The notes below the pieces were generated by a model. It ran no database searches. It saw nothing but the letters and a program-made list of their open reading frames with translations, and was not told the origin of the DNA. Below, one piece after another: positions 1 through 13,124 of a stretch of 64,000 bases of DNA. The translations under genes were made by a program, and so were the position numbers. Origin of the DNA: Mansonella perstans (taxonomy: Eukaryota > Nematoda > Chromadorea > Rhabditida > Onchocercidae); assembly GCA_037074765.1 (NCBI GenBank), contig JBAMDO010000179.1, positions 1 through 64,000 of the forward strand, in the 5' to 3' direction. How positions within the stretch are numbered: the stretch's first letter is position 1; every line of letters starts with the position of its first letter.

Positions 1-10
1 GCCTTTTTAG

Positions 11-3000
11 GCGTTTCTTCAGTAACGGCCATCAGCAAGGATCATTAGGTTGTAGTCATTCACGCCCTCAATCGGTATCATTGGCAACACGAAAAGGTGG
101 TAATAATCAACAGCTTAGACATAGTGCAGCAGATCCACTTCATGCAGGCTTTTCTTCCTTAACCGATCAACAGCAACAGGATCGGGTTTGTTTAGTTAAT
201 TTATTTCTATGCTCATTTTAGGATCAAAATTTTAATGATCCTAAAATGATTCAAATTTCACTAGAATGCCATTTGTTCAAATAGATAAAATGCTCTTTTT
301 AAAATATCTTATTCAATAAGAAAACTAATCCTTTAATCTGATAAAATAGAATTTTACTTGCTTTCAGGATTTTTTTTTTTTTTTTTTTTTTATGATTTTT
401 ATTCGTACGAAGAATATTGCAATTTTTGCATGTGAATTTTATTCACAAATCCATTATTTCAAATTCTATTTTTAGAAATATTCTCCATAATAAAATCATA
501 AAGAAAAAAATAATAAAAAAATAAATTAGCATTGAAGTCATTTTCTTATATGTTTTCGATGATGCTATTCTCCAATATTTACGCACTTCATTTTTTAATT
601 TCCGTACAAATTTACTTGCCAAAAGGCATTAATTTATTTCGCTTTTTTTTGCTCCTATTTCATTTTCTCTTCCTTTTCTTCTCTCTCTCTTTCTTTTTTT
701 TATTAGGCATATATATATATATATATTTCATTTTTATATAACTATGAAATTCCAAATCATTTGAATCTTGCATTTAATTCTTTTAATTCTAATTAAATTT
801 AATTCATCAAAAATGATTAATATATTTTTTCGCTTTTTTTATACGAAATCTTTGGTTAATATTTTTAATCTAAAAGTAAGCAAGCAGTGTTTTTCTTTTT
901 CTTTTATTTTTTGAATAAATAAGCATTTTTAATTGCACTACTAAAATTTCTTATCAAATTCACTTTCTCTCACTTTTTTTTCATCTCTCTCTCTCTCTCT
1001 TTTTCTTTCTTTCTATGCTCTCTTTTCTTATATATATATATTTTTATTATCTTATTTCGTTGCTTTTTTGAGGAAAAAAAGTCATTTAATGGCATTCGTC
1101 CTATTTGATTTTCTTAATTTCAACTTTTGTTCTTTTTTTTCTTACTTTCTTTATTTCTTTCTCTTTCTCTTTCTTTTTCTCTTTATTCCTTCTTTTGTTT
1201 ATTTTTATATTCTTCTTTTTTTTTTTCATCAAATTTTTAAATTTATTCTAACAAAAAATGCTCATACACATATTCTGCTTTTTCGTTGTTAGCATTTATT
1301 CATATTCTTTTTCAATGAATCATAACAGAATTTATTTAATTGTTTCTTTATTGCTATTTTTTTTTAAATCTATGTTTTGTAAACTGGCCGATGTTTTTGA
1401 TGACATTAATGATGATAATGATATTAGTTAAGTTAAGTTTAATTAATTAGGCAATTAATTTAATTGATTAGACAGCACTTCTTACAATATTATCATTCTT
1501 TGCATTTATTTTGCTTTTTCCTTTTTTTGAATTCGGAATATTGATTAAAATACAAATATTAGTAATAGTAATAATTTTCAAGATTATTTTTGGAAAATAT
1601 TTACAAAATGAATGATGATTTCTCATTGCGATATCTTTCCAAATTAGTGTATCATGTCTTTGGTTGAATTTAAAATCATTATATCTCTTAATTAATTTTT
1701 CACTATAGATGTATGTATATGACTGTCACTATATTTCACTGGATTATTAATTGTTAGTGAAATTTGTTTTTTTCTATTAATCTTTCTCAGTTTTTATTTC
1801 GCATAAGAAAAAGAAGCAATTTCATTTTTATGAAGTAATGCATTATATTTATCAGTTGCTATCATCATCATCATCATAATGGTAAGATGATGCGATATGA
1901 TTTGATTCGTATTAAGCTAGATACAGCTGCTGAAAAGTTGAAATATGAAAAAAATAGAGAGAAGTAATGAATATGGAGGGAATTTTATAATTATGATATG
2001 ATAACAAAAATGTAAGCTTGAATTATGGACCAAAAATTATTTGATAAGCATAGATTTGAAGAAAAAAATTGATGATAAATTTGTTGAAGCAATTTTTTTA
2101 CCATTACCATATTAATCTCTTACTAATTTAGTAGAGAATTAGTTGCAGGAATTGTTTACATTGTTATTTTAATTAAAAAATTTCTTTAGTAATAAATTCA
2201 AAATTTGCTATTTGGAGAAGTTTACAAATAACAAAAAAAGTCTCATAGAATGAACAATTCCAATATAACTTTTTACTTCTTTGCTTAATTCATCATTCAT
2301 TTTACAAGAAAGATGAATAATTTATATGCAAATTGCAAGTTTTGAAATAATTGTTTAAAAAATATCATTTAATTAGTTTGATTTATTGTCAAATTAGAAA
2401 AATAATGCTAGCAATTGTCAGTTATAATTAAAATTGACAATTACAGCATTTTACAGTGCATTGTTGTCATTGTCATCTTTTCTGCTTTTCGCTTCAACTT
2501 GAGTCTTAAAAGAAAAAAAGAAATTATATTTGCTTTTCCAAAAAAAAAAACTAAAATATTTGCCTTTTTTTACTTTAGCAAAATACGGTATTCTATTTGT
2601 TTTATCTTTTTTTTTTGATTTCTTCTATTTTGTATTATTTATTATTTTAATTCTTTCTTTTTCTTTCTCTCATTTTCAATATTAATTTACGAATTCTATT
2701 TTTCTCAATGGAACAAAAATTTTTTGCTAGCTTAAAATTTTATAACCACTTGATAGGGAAAGAAATGAAATTTTAATGAAACAATTTTTTTCTAATAAAT
2801 GTGAATATTAACAATTAGAAAGTAAGACATCTAATAGAAGTTAATGATTTAATGAGTAAATTTAATTTAGCAAAAATATTTTGGGGAAAAAAATAAAATG
2901 AATTGAAATTTGATGAAAATAGTTAAAAAAAATGAGTGGAACGATTTTTCGAGTAAATAACAATAAATTTGGTTAATTAGTGAAAAGTAATTAGATAGCC

Positions 3001-6000
3001 AGTTGTCATTATCATCGATTTATCCTATCAATAAATCACATTGCATACTTTGGTTGTTGTCTTTGTTGTAAAATAAGCAGTGTATTGTTAACGATAAATG
3101 TAAAGGAAAAAAAAAAAAGAAAGTGAAAAGAAGTTTTTATTTGAAAGCTTTCAACTTTTTCAACAGCATTCTCCTTTAACACTTCATTTCATTTGTTCCT
3201 ATTATCCTGTAGAGTGAAACCTAATTATATCCTGTGTGTGGTCAAGCCTAATTATGAAAAAGTTGTTAATCATTATCATCATCATCAGGATAATAATTGA
3301 TGCATTGATGCATTGTAATTTTGAGTTTTAATTTTAAATTGATATTTCTATTCCTTTCTCTCTCTCTCTCTCTCTCTCTTCCTCTCTTTGTTTTTCTTAA
3401 ATTTTATTCATCATTTTGTGTTTTTTTTACACAAACACATATTTATATTCTTACTTTCTTCTTGTTTTTTTTTTTTTTTTAAATAATATATTTATTCCTT
3501 CATTACATTTTTTTTTCATTTAATTACTTCCATCCTTTTGAATAGACTGAAATAAGAATATAATTTTTCTTTATCTTTCATTTCATATCTCTCACACACT
3601 CTCTCTCTTCATTTATCTCCCTCTTTGTTCATTTCTCTCTCTCTAGTATGTTCCAAAAATGATGTTTAATGAAGAGAAAAAAAATGAATAAATGAGAAAT
3701 TGGGACAATCATTTTGACTAAATTACCTTTTTGCTCTCTTATTTTTTGTTGCTTCTTTTATTCTTAGTTCTAATTTTCATTTCATTTATTGTTTCATTGT
3801 AAAATTTCAAATAATGCGAGTTTTTTTTGTTTTTTCCAAGTTTTATTAATGGAAATGTGAAAGGAAAAGGATGAAATAAATTAATAATTTAGCACAATTT
3901 AACTTTGAATGAATTTAAGAGAGCAAAGAAATTTGTATAAATATAAACTTATTCAATTTAAACAAAATAATAATTGAATATATTGTTTATAAAAGTTTGA
4001 AATAATTTTTAATTCTTTTTTTTTTTTACTTTAGGATTTAGCTGAATTAGATTCAACGATTCTTAGTACACCAACAACAGTAGTAGCAGCAGCAACAGCA
4101 GAAACGGCAGCAACAACAGAAGTAGCAATAGCAGAAGCTGGAGGAACTCATAGTGTTTTAACATCGTGTGACAACGATCAAATACATTTGACAACTGGTC
4201 AGGACGAAGTATCAATTGGTGGAATAGGTGGTGGATTACTTTCGGTGAATCCTCCATTAATTGATGCAACAATTGAGTCAACATCATCATTCTTGGATCA
4301 GGGTGAATTTGAATTACCACCACCAATGAGTGAATTAAGCAGTGCTATATCTGATGCTGCTGCATCCAGAAATACATCAGTAAGTGTTTTCATTTCATTT
4401 CAATTTACTTCATTCACTTTTGATATTTATATTCATATCAATTTCATATATATTTTAATTTCATACTTTTTTTCCTTTTTCATTTTCTCAACAACATTAT
4501 AACATTTATTGATAAGAAGAATGTTATTTGTAATAAGTATGCAATTAAATAAATCTTTTTATAATTCTCTCCAATAATTAATTAAATTATCTACTAAATT
4601 TATTTCAGTTTTAGATAATTTAGTTTGTTAGTTTAAAAAAAAGGTTAATTTTAGATTATGCATTTCACAGTTTTTTTTTTTAATTTTTATCATCTCATGA
4701 TTTTTAGTGGAATTATTTTTAAATAAATTTATTTTTTTTTTTATTGGAAATCGTTTTTTGTTCATTCATCTACTCTAACTTTTATTTTCTGAAATATTTT
4801 TCTTTTCACAATCTAAAATAGTAGTATTATGTTGAAAATATTAGAAGTATCATTTTTAAATTAAATAATCTTTTCATCAATTACTAGCTAATCAGTGACA
4901 ATTATCTCCAGAGCTGTTTTCTAAAAGTTAAATAATAAAATTTTCGAAGCCTATTGAAACTTTTTTTTAAACCTAATTTTTAGCAATAGTTTTAATATAG
5001 AAGCATTGTGAAATGTACTTACATACTTACCTAAAATTATGAGTAAATTTTAACTAAGTACATTGTATTTTGATTTTTAACCATTTTTTTTTGTACTGTA
5101 ACCATTTTTTTTTGTAAATGTATTCTAATCTAATTGAATGCAGTACGAAAAAATAACACTGTAGCGATTTTTACTTTTTTTTTCTCTTAAAAAATTATAT
5201 TCAAATTTATTCTTACATATATAATTGATGACTGATGACATTAGTGTTGTTAAAATAAAAGGATGAAAAAGCAAAAACAAACTACTGCTGATTTAATAGA
5301 TTGAATTGACAAAAAAGCATTAACATCTTAATTGTTCTGATAACGTTACAATTAAATCATTAATAATGATGATTGATGATCATTGATGATCACTGGTGAC
5401 TTTTTCTTTCTAGCTCAAATTTTTAATTTTCAACTTTTTTTATTTCATTTAAGATTTAAAATGAAGATGAAATGAAAAATGTGCAGCAAATTAATTGATT
5501 GCTTCATTCATCATCATTATCATCGATCGTTGAATTCAGACTTGTTTCAGTTGTAATGAGAAATTCAAAAATTTCGCTCTACCCATTTAAATTATCTTAG
5601 CTGGGTAATTTTTTTATGAATTAATTTCAGATTGAGAAACTTTCTTCTTTGACTTAATCTAGTATATTTTGGTGTACTTGATGATATATTTGTTTAACTT
5701 TTTAGAATTAGGTTTATGATAGTGAAAATATTGTAGAAATGAATTAATAGCGTGGAAATGAGCTAATTTTTGATAAATTACTTTGTTATAATCCAATTGG
5801 AGAGCTGAAAAATTGGATCAAAAATAGCTAAATGGTGACAGTGGTGTAATTATTTCAGTTATTCATGAAATTTATCAGCGATCTTACACTACAACCACCA
5901 TCATCACTTACAGTTACTCTTCACAATGACATGATGTCATTTATTGATCTTTCCATCTTTTAGTTTTAAATACTATTGAAAAAAAATATGAAAATTTAAT

Positions 6001-9000
6001 TAAGGATGGATTTTGTGAAAGATTATAATGGACACTAGACTGCGCTAAATTGCTAACTGAAATGATGTAATTTTTATGTTGCTATATATTTTTATCTAAA
6101 CTTGAAAACATTACTTTAACGCAAATAAAATTCATTGAATTCATTTTCAGACTCAAAAAGATCGAATTATGCCTGTGTTCATTAGCATATGGTTGTATAG
6201 TGGGTAAATTGAATCAACTACTGTAAAAAAGGAAAGAGAATGGGCAAGCAAGAGAGAGAGAGAAAATTCTATGAGAATTTTTTGAATTATTCTGAATTAT
6301 CTTCTTGCATATTTAGCATTCCCATAAATAAATATGATGAAATTGTTGGAGTCAAAAATTTTTATTAAATTATTTACAATTGGTGAAGAATAATTAGAAT
6401 AGAAGAGAATAATAAGTTATAATGGAAAGTGAATAATTTTAGGGTACATAGTAAAATGGGCTTGCATAATTTGCACAATAAATAAGAGAAAATTGGGAAG
6501 CAAAGGAAAAAGTTTTTGCAGAAGAAGAATGTTTTGCTATCTAAAAATTCCTTTTAGCAAAGGCTGTTTATTAAAATCATTCCTTCCAAATGAAATATTA
6601 TTTTAGAATTGCTTAAATATGCAACAAATTTTTCTTTGTTCTGTTTTTTTCCATTCATATTTTTTCTTATGATTATTTAATTTTTTCATATTTTGCAAAA
6701 ATTTGTTAAAATATAAAATTTGAAATTTGCAAAAGAAAAATATTTTTATTGGAACAATATAGCAGTGGTATTATTTGAATATTAATTTGACAGTAAATAT
6801 TTATAACTTCATTATAAAATAAAATCATTTTAATATTTCAATAGAATAATTATTTTTTACTTCATCCTTCCTCATTCTCTGTTTTATTCAAAAATTTTCA
6901 ATCATTTAATAGAAAAATATTTTAATATCTTCTGCTCAGTATTGTATTATTATTTAAATATTAATTATTTATGTAAATTTATTAATTCAAATAAATAATT
7001 GAATCATTTAAATGTTTTTGCTTTTTTTTGTCGGAAAATTTAATTCATTGTTGAAAAAGAAAAAGTATATGTGTAAATGATTTATAATTGACATTAAATT
7101 AAAAAGTTTTAGATGCTTTAGTATTATATTTCTTTATGCTGTAAATCTTTCAAAGCGGTTTGCTTTTAAAGCGGTTTGCTTTTATCGTTTTAATTAATGA
7201 TTGTAAAATGACGGGATGTGTTTTAAAAGAAATGAGTTATAGAGTTACAAAGAGAGAGAGAGAGAGAGGGAGGGGGAGAGAGGGTGAGAGAGATAAGATA
7301 ATTGTGGAAGTGTGGGAAAAAATGAAATATTCTCATTAGTTTTGTGAATTATATACAATTAATTTATTTTTCAAAAATTGTTATTTTTAATCATTAATTA
7401 AATAAAACTTTAAATATAACAGAGAAAGAATGATTGAAATTAAAATAAATAGTAATTGTACAGTTGTTTTTGTCGATTTTTTTTTTGTTTTGTTTTTCTT
7501 TTACAGCAAAAGTAAAAGAGGATGATGATGAGAGATAAAGAGGAAGAGAGAGAGGAAAAGAAAAGTAATAAAATTGAACAGTTCTTTGTTACTTAGAGAG
7601 AAAAAGTAGTAGTAATAAATGTTGTAGTGATAAGATGGCGTAAATACTTGACTTCTTTTTCTTATTATTTATTATTACTGTTATTACTCTTCTTTCCTTT
7701 TTCTTTCATTCTTTTTTTTTCAAAGATATTTTCTCTTTCTTTCTTTCTTTCTTTCTTTTCTTTTTTCTCTCTCTCTCTCTCTCTAAATGATATGACATTT
7801 AAGAGAAGAAATAAGGTTGCAAATAGAAGAGAGAAAGAGGAAAATAAAAAATGATAATTGAAAAATTTTTCTATTCGTTTTTTTTTTTTCAAACTTTTAA
7901 CGAAATTATCAGTTATAATTTGAATAAATGAAAAGAAAGCAATGAAAAAAGAGCAAGAATTATTGCTGAAATGACATTAAAGTTTTATTTATTCTTTTAC
8001 TTTATGTAATTTAAAAAAAATAGAAATTTTTTCCTTTTGTTACAAATTAAAATTTTTTCTCTTTTTACAAATTTGTTTGAAACAGAAATTTAAAATAGAA
8101 AGTTTCAATGGGAGCAAATGCAATGTGGTTTCTTATTTATGTTCATTTTTTTTCTTTGTCCGAAAATCTTTTGAAGAAAATATGATAGAATTAAATAAAA
8201 TTCATTTTTCAAATTTTGAAAGTTTTTTTCTATCGTTCACTTTTTCCTTATAATTAATTTATTTGAATATATATTTAGTACATTTGATTTGAGAATGACA
8301 ATTGTTTATTGACTTTTTTTTTTTAATTAAGTTATAATATAATATATTTTAGCGTATTTTATATGTGATATTATTTCAAAACAGTTATTTTGGATTTTTT
8401 TTTTAGCCTAAAAATTTTAATATCTACGTAAATTTCAAAAAATTATTTAACTGATTTTCAAATGTTAAATTGTTTACAGATGGAAGAACAACGTACAGAC
8501 GATGCAAACGACGGATTAGTTGCTTGTACTGATGGATCAGAAGATCAAAATGGTGCTTCAGAAAAGGAAGAAAAAAATCCTCAGGATATTGCAAGGCAAA
8601 AGCGACAGTTCGTATTCTTTTTTTTTTTTTTTGAATTAATTAGTTATTAACTTTAGTAAGTAAAATTGTTGTGAAATTATTTAATGATTTTAAGATTCTG
8701 ATTGTCGTTTTTTGGATGATAATTGTTATTGATTATAACTGTCATTTATTAATTATTGTTGTTGCTTAGGACTGAAATTTCGATGACTAATAAGATTACG
8801 ATTAAATATTTACTGATATTCTTGAAAAAAATTCACATTAATTTTTAATTTGAGATATGTGTTGATGGAATTAGTCGATACAGAACGAGATTATGTGAAA
8901 GATCTGAGTTCAGTGGTAGATGGATATATGGCAAATTTGCAAACGATGGAATTGCCGGAGGATTTGGTTGGCAAAGATAAAATCATTTTTGCAAATATCG

Positions 9001-12000
9001 CTCAGATTCTTGATTTTCACAAAACGTAATTTATTAATTTATATTTAGTTATTTTTACGTACTAATTAATTTCATTGATTACTTGATTCATTATCATCAT
9101 TTCAAGTCTTTTAGCGAGGATAATTTACAGTTATTAACAAAAAATTTATTTTTACTTTTCAGATTATTTTTAAAAGAAATTGAAAAGTGCCTTGAAAACT
9201 ATGAAGCTGCGGGTAATGCTTTTGTTAAATATGTAAGTGTATTATTTTCTTTCTTTTTTTTTGCGCACTAAATTTTCAATTTATGTAATCGCATATATAA
9301 AAATATTAATAATATGGAAGATGATGAATTAATATAACATAGATTTATTATAGTTCATCTTGTATTATTCAATATCTTTTTGACTTCAAAATTTCTTTTA
9401 TTTGAATACTCTTCCACATAAGCAATTATTGTCATTTCTTCACTTGGTATACTTCTTTTATTTCACTAATTATTGCTTTAAGTTTAAATTATATTAATTA
9501 TTGCTTTTTTAATATATTTAAGCATCAATTATTCAAATTTTTATCGTAATAAAATATACAGCAGAGTAATGAATGGAAAGTGTAACTTTTGATTAGATCA
9601 CATTTGAAAATTTCTGGTCGAGATGAATCTGTGCATGCTTTCATATATTCAAATTTTTGAATGATTTGAAACTCTCATCTCATTAGGCATAATAAACTGA
9701 TTTGTTGTTTGCAGGAACGAAGGCTACATACATATTATGTGAAATATTGTCAGAATAAGCCAAAATCAGATTTTCTGATGGCACAGGATGATTTTGAGGA
9801 GGTGCATTTTTTTATTTTCATCTCATTACTTTATATCGAATCAACTTTATTGTTTTATTATCTATTAAGTAATGATTTTATCAGTTCTTTTTTCTCCGCC
9901 ATTATTTTAAATATTCAATTTCACTGATGTATATGATGTATGTCATTTTTAAGTTTTACTTAATTATGGTCTTATTTTTTTTGCTAAATGATTGACTGTA
10001 GCTGTCGTTTCTTTATGTTTGAAAATTTTTGAAGATATTTTTTGGCGTGCTTACACCTCAGTCGATTTTAATCATACTTAAAACAGTCTGAAAGTGTTTA
10101 CTTGTTGATTTATATGTTTCATCCGTATTTTTTTATTCATTAAGCCATGTCTTATTGCAATTAAAAAGATATTTAACAATTAAAATTTTAGTTTTTTGCC
10201 GAAACAAAGCTGAAATTGGGTCATAAGATAGCATTATGTGATCTCTTGATCAAGCCGGTACAGCGTATAATGAAATATCAGTTACTGTTAAAAGATATTT
10301 TGAAGTATACGGAAAGAGCGGGTGATCAAGTGGATATCTTGGAAAAAGCTCTTCAGGTTTATTTATTATTTATTTTGGACAAGATTGTCGTTTGAATAGT
10401 TCAAATGGTGGTTTTCTTTTAACTTAAGAATATTTTTGATCCAGCAATTAATCATTGACATTAAGAATTTTCTTCTTCTTATCCGAAACTAGTTTAACTC
10501 AGGGATTGTTAGAAAATAAAAGTGTTATGATATCATTACAGTAATGTGCAGCATTATTTCGACTTACATATGACTATGACTAAATAAGAGCCATGAATTT
10601 TGCTATTTAGGTGATGCATGTTGTACCAGAAGCATGCGACCATATGATGCAAGTTGGCCGACTGCAAAATTTTGATGGAAATTTAAATGCTCAAGGAAAG
10701 TTGATATATCAGGTTATCATCTTAAAAATCATTAATATACATAATTAGATGAGTAATATAGCGCAAAACATTATCTTTTGATAAATCTATGTAACTTTGA
10801 ACTATCAATTTACTTTTATACAACAATGTGCTGTATAAATTTTAATTTAAATCTGCAAGAATTTCAGGGAACAGTGGCAATCTCAGATAATACTCCATCA
10901 CAACCTTTCAAAGGAAAAGATAGGCGAATATTTTTATTTGAGCAATCAGCAATCATTGCTGACTGTATTTTGCCAAAGAAAGAATTTGCCAATCCAACAT
11001 ATATTTTCAAAAGTCAAATTATGGTTAATAAGGTAATTTATGTTAATTTTGCATATATAACTTTAAGTATTTAATTTGACTCAAACTTACTGTCCAAATC
11101 AATGATTGTATAAGATATGTTGTAAAATATAACAGTATAATTCTTTGATTCTGACTAAGAAATTGTGATAATAAAATTTTTTGCTTTTAATTCGAAGTAT
11201 TATTTATTCACTTTCATTCTAAACTTTTTCTAAATAATAATTCTAGATTTTTTCCCTCTGTCCCTTTCTCCTATTCCTTTTTCCTCTCTCTTTCTCTCGC
11301 AATAACCATAGTGTTTAATGTATCAGCAATTGGAAGAAAATCATTATAGTATTAAATAGGCAACAATCGGAATTCAATAAATGTTGATTTCGTACATATG
11401 ATGAGTTAAAATGAATTAAATGAGAGTAAAGAAATGCCATTTAAATGATTGTATTCTGCCGTATATAATCGATATAGTATTTAATATTACTAAATATGAA
11501 TTTTAAGCAGTTAATTGATAGGTTAATAACATAACTTATGTTTAGTAATATTTTACGAATTAGAACATAAAATGTATAAAATAAAAGATTGTTCTTTTTC
11601 CGCAATTATTGTATCGTACTGTTGTCAATCGTATGTTTGATACTGCTATCATATTGATAGATATATCACCTATTTGTTAATAGTTCGACAAATTTCTTAA
11701 GATGAAAATTGAAATTCTTGATGTTGAAGTTGAAAGTCAAAAATATAACACTTTCAAAAAGAAGCAGTGATGTAAAAAAAATTGTAAATTATGTTTCTAA
11801 AAAAAATGGAATTATGAAGAAGTAATTGATTTTTTTTTTTTTTGAAAGCAGTAATTCATGTTGATAATATTACTTACGATAATAGAGATGAGCAAGTTTG
11901 TTTCACTCAAGTTCTTTGCAAAACATTATTTAAAATATGTTTTATAAATTTCATGAGGTACCAAATAAATGATAATGAATTAAACACAAAAATAGAAATA

Positions 12001-13124
12001 TTCTGTTTCTACGTTTCAGCTCTCCCCTTGAATGATATGGCTTTTTTTTTTTGCTTAATCCAAGAAGTTAATTATGCGATATAGTAACGGTAGTTGGAAG
12101 AGAGAATAAATTAATTTTAAATTTATAAATTTTTTCTTTCCAAAAATACCTTTCGAAAAAAAACATCTTTAAATTTTTAAATAATTGGGATTTTTTCATA
12201 TAATGAATGAAATTCATTTTAATTCATTGCAAACTTTGCTTTTTCGAGAAATTTCTTTGTTTCCAGCATAAATTATCAGTTGGAATAATTTTAGATGGTA
12301 TTAGAAGCAAATATTCCTGATGAACCGTTACGTTTCATCCTGAAGAGTAATGATCCGACACAACCGAATGGATTCTTAGCACAAGCTAATACAATAGAAG
12401 AAAAAAATGAATGGATTTCGAAAATAAACAGTCAGTTGGATCAGCAGAAAACCTTTCTTGCAGCTCTGGTAGATCCCAAACGTTATCAAAATCAGCTTGC
12501 TGGAAATGTCAATTCATTATCATTGTAAGGATTTTTTTCTTTTTTTTTCGCTTTTTCTTTTTTCATTAACTTTTTTTTCTCTTTCAATAAATGGAAGTGG
12601 AAAAAAAAGGATCTGCTAATTATTGTAAAGTCAAATTCCTATCCAGTAATTAATTTTTCAGTATAATTTTGCAAAAACATAATTTGTTTTTTTCTTCTGC
12701 TGCTTTTGAACGTAATCAGTTTCTTGTCCTGTATTTCAATTTGTATAAAGCTGGTAGTTTTGGTTGTTCCGATGAATTATCTTTGGTATTTCTTGATAAT
12801 TATCTAATGATAATTATGTATTCATAATGATATATATAATCGGCACTGTTTTGTCGCATAAAATTTTCTGTTTTTTTTTTAATATTTTCTTTTGAGCTGT
12901 AATTAATTGACTTTTAATATTTCAGGGATGAAACGGATAAAAAGAAGACATTATTCCCTCGATTAACGGGTAAAAGTAAAGAAAGTAATCACAATTCTTC
13001 AGGTGCTTCATCATCAATGCAGCAAAATTCTAGCACTCCAGCAGCACCATTAACAAAGAGTAATTCATCGTCATCAAAATCGTCGAAGTTATTTGGTTTT
13101 GGGAAAAAAGTAAACAGCAAGTGA
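11..13124 (+). CDS. unc-73: UNC-73/Trio-family RhoGEF, second GEF module (DH2-PH2), 5' partial, short C-terminal isoform
   Basis: Guanine nucleotide exchange factor for Rho-type GTPases, acting in cytoskeletal and axon-guidance signalling. Exons: 11-185, 4035-4379, 8480-8607, 8855-9025, 9163-9232, 9715-9801, 10192-10356, 10611-10712, 10868-11032, 12295-12524, 12926-13124; all junction phases agree. The first two exons encode a Ser/Thr/Ala-rich linker containing ELPPPM. The DH domain starts at [16 protein letters not shown] and contains the hallmark helix [19 protein letters not shown] (exon 10192-10356). The PH domain follows (RRIFLFEQ in 10868-11032; [15 protein letters not shown] in 12295-12524). 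The last exon is Ser-rich and stops at 13122-13124 after a basic GKKVNSK tail. Bases 1-10 look like a splice acceptor, so the Sec14, spectrin and first GEF regions should lie to the left. DH and PH order and linkers match Trio GEF2 closely; substrate GTPase is not readable from sequence. Confidence 0.9.
186..4034 (+). other. Large unc-73 intron (3.8 kb)
   Basis: AT-rich, with long T tracts (about 368-391 and 3465-3480), a TA microsatellite at about 708-727 and a CT microsatellite at about 3356-3380. Open frames in it are T-rich low-complexity translations (poly-Phe/Leu/Ser). I see no gene. Confidence 0.8.
4380..8479 (+). other. Large unc-73 intron (4.1 kb)
   Basis: AT-rich intron with a GA/AG microsatellite at about 7250-7275, a purine-rich block at about 7515-7565 and a pyrimidine-rich TTTC/CT stretch at about 7735-7785. 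An 18-bp unit containing AAAGCGGTTTGCTTTT is tandemly duplicated at about 7153-7187. No coding exon was recognised. Confidence 0.75.
13110..13124 (+). other. In-exon alternative 5' splice site versus stop codon (isoform switch)
   Basis: Inside the terminal Ser-rich exon of the GEF, GGGAAAAAA is followed by GTAAAC at 13110, a usable donor in phase 0. If it is not used, translation reads five more codons and stops at 13124. If it is used, exon 12926-13109 joins in frame to 17709, adding the SH3-Ig-FnIII-kinase tail. The phase match is direct; isoform use is inferred. Confidence 0.65.

Noticed and set aside
7627..7892. Overlapping open frames on both strands rich in Leu/Phe or Lys/Glu
   Set aside because: They come from pyrimidine/purine microsatellite DNA in an unc-73 intron.
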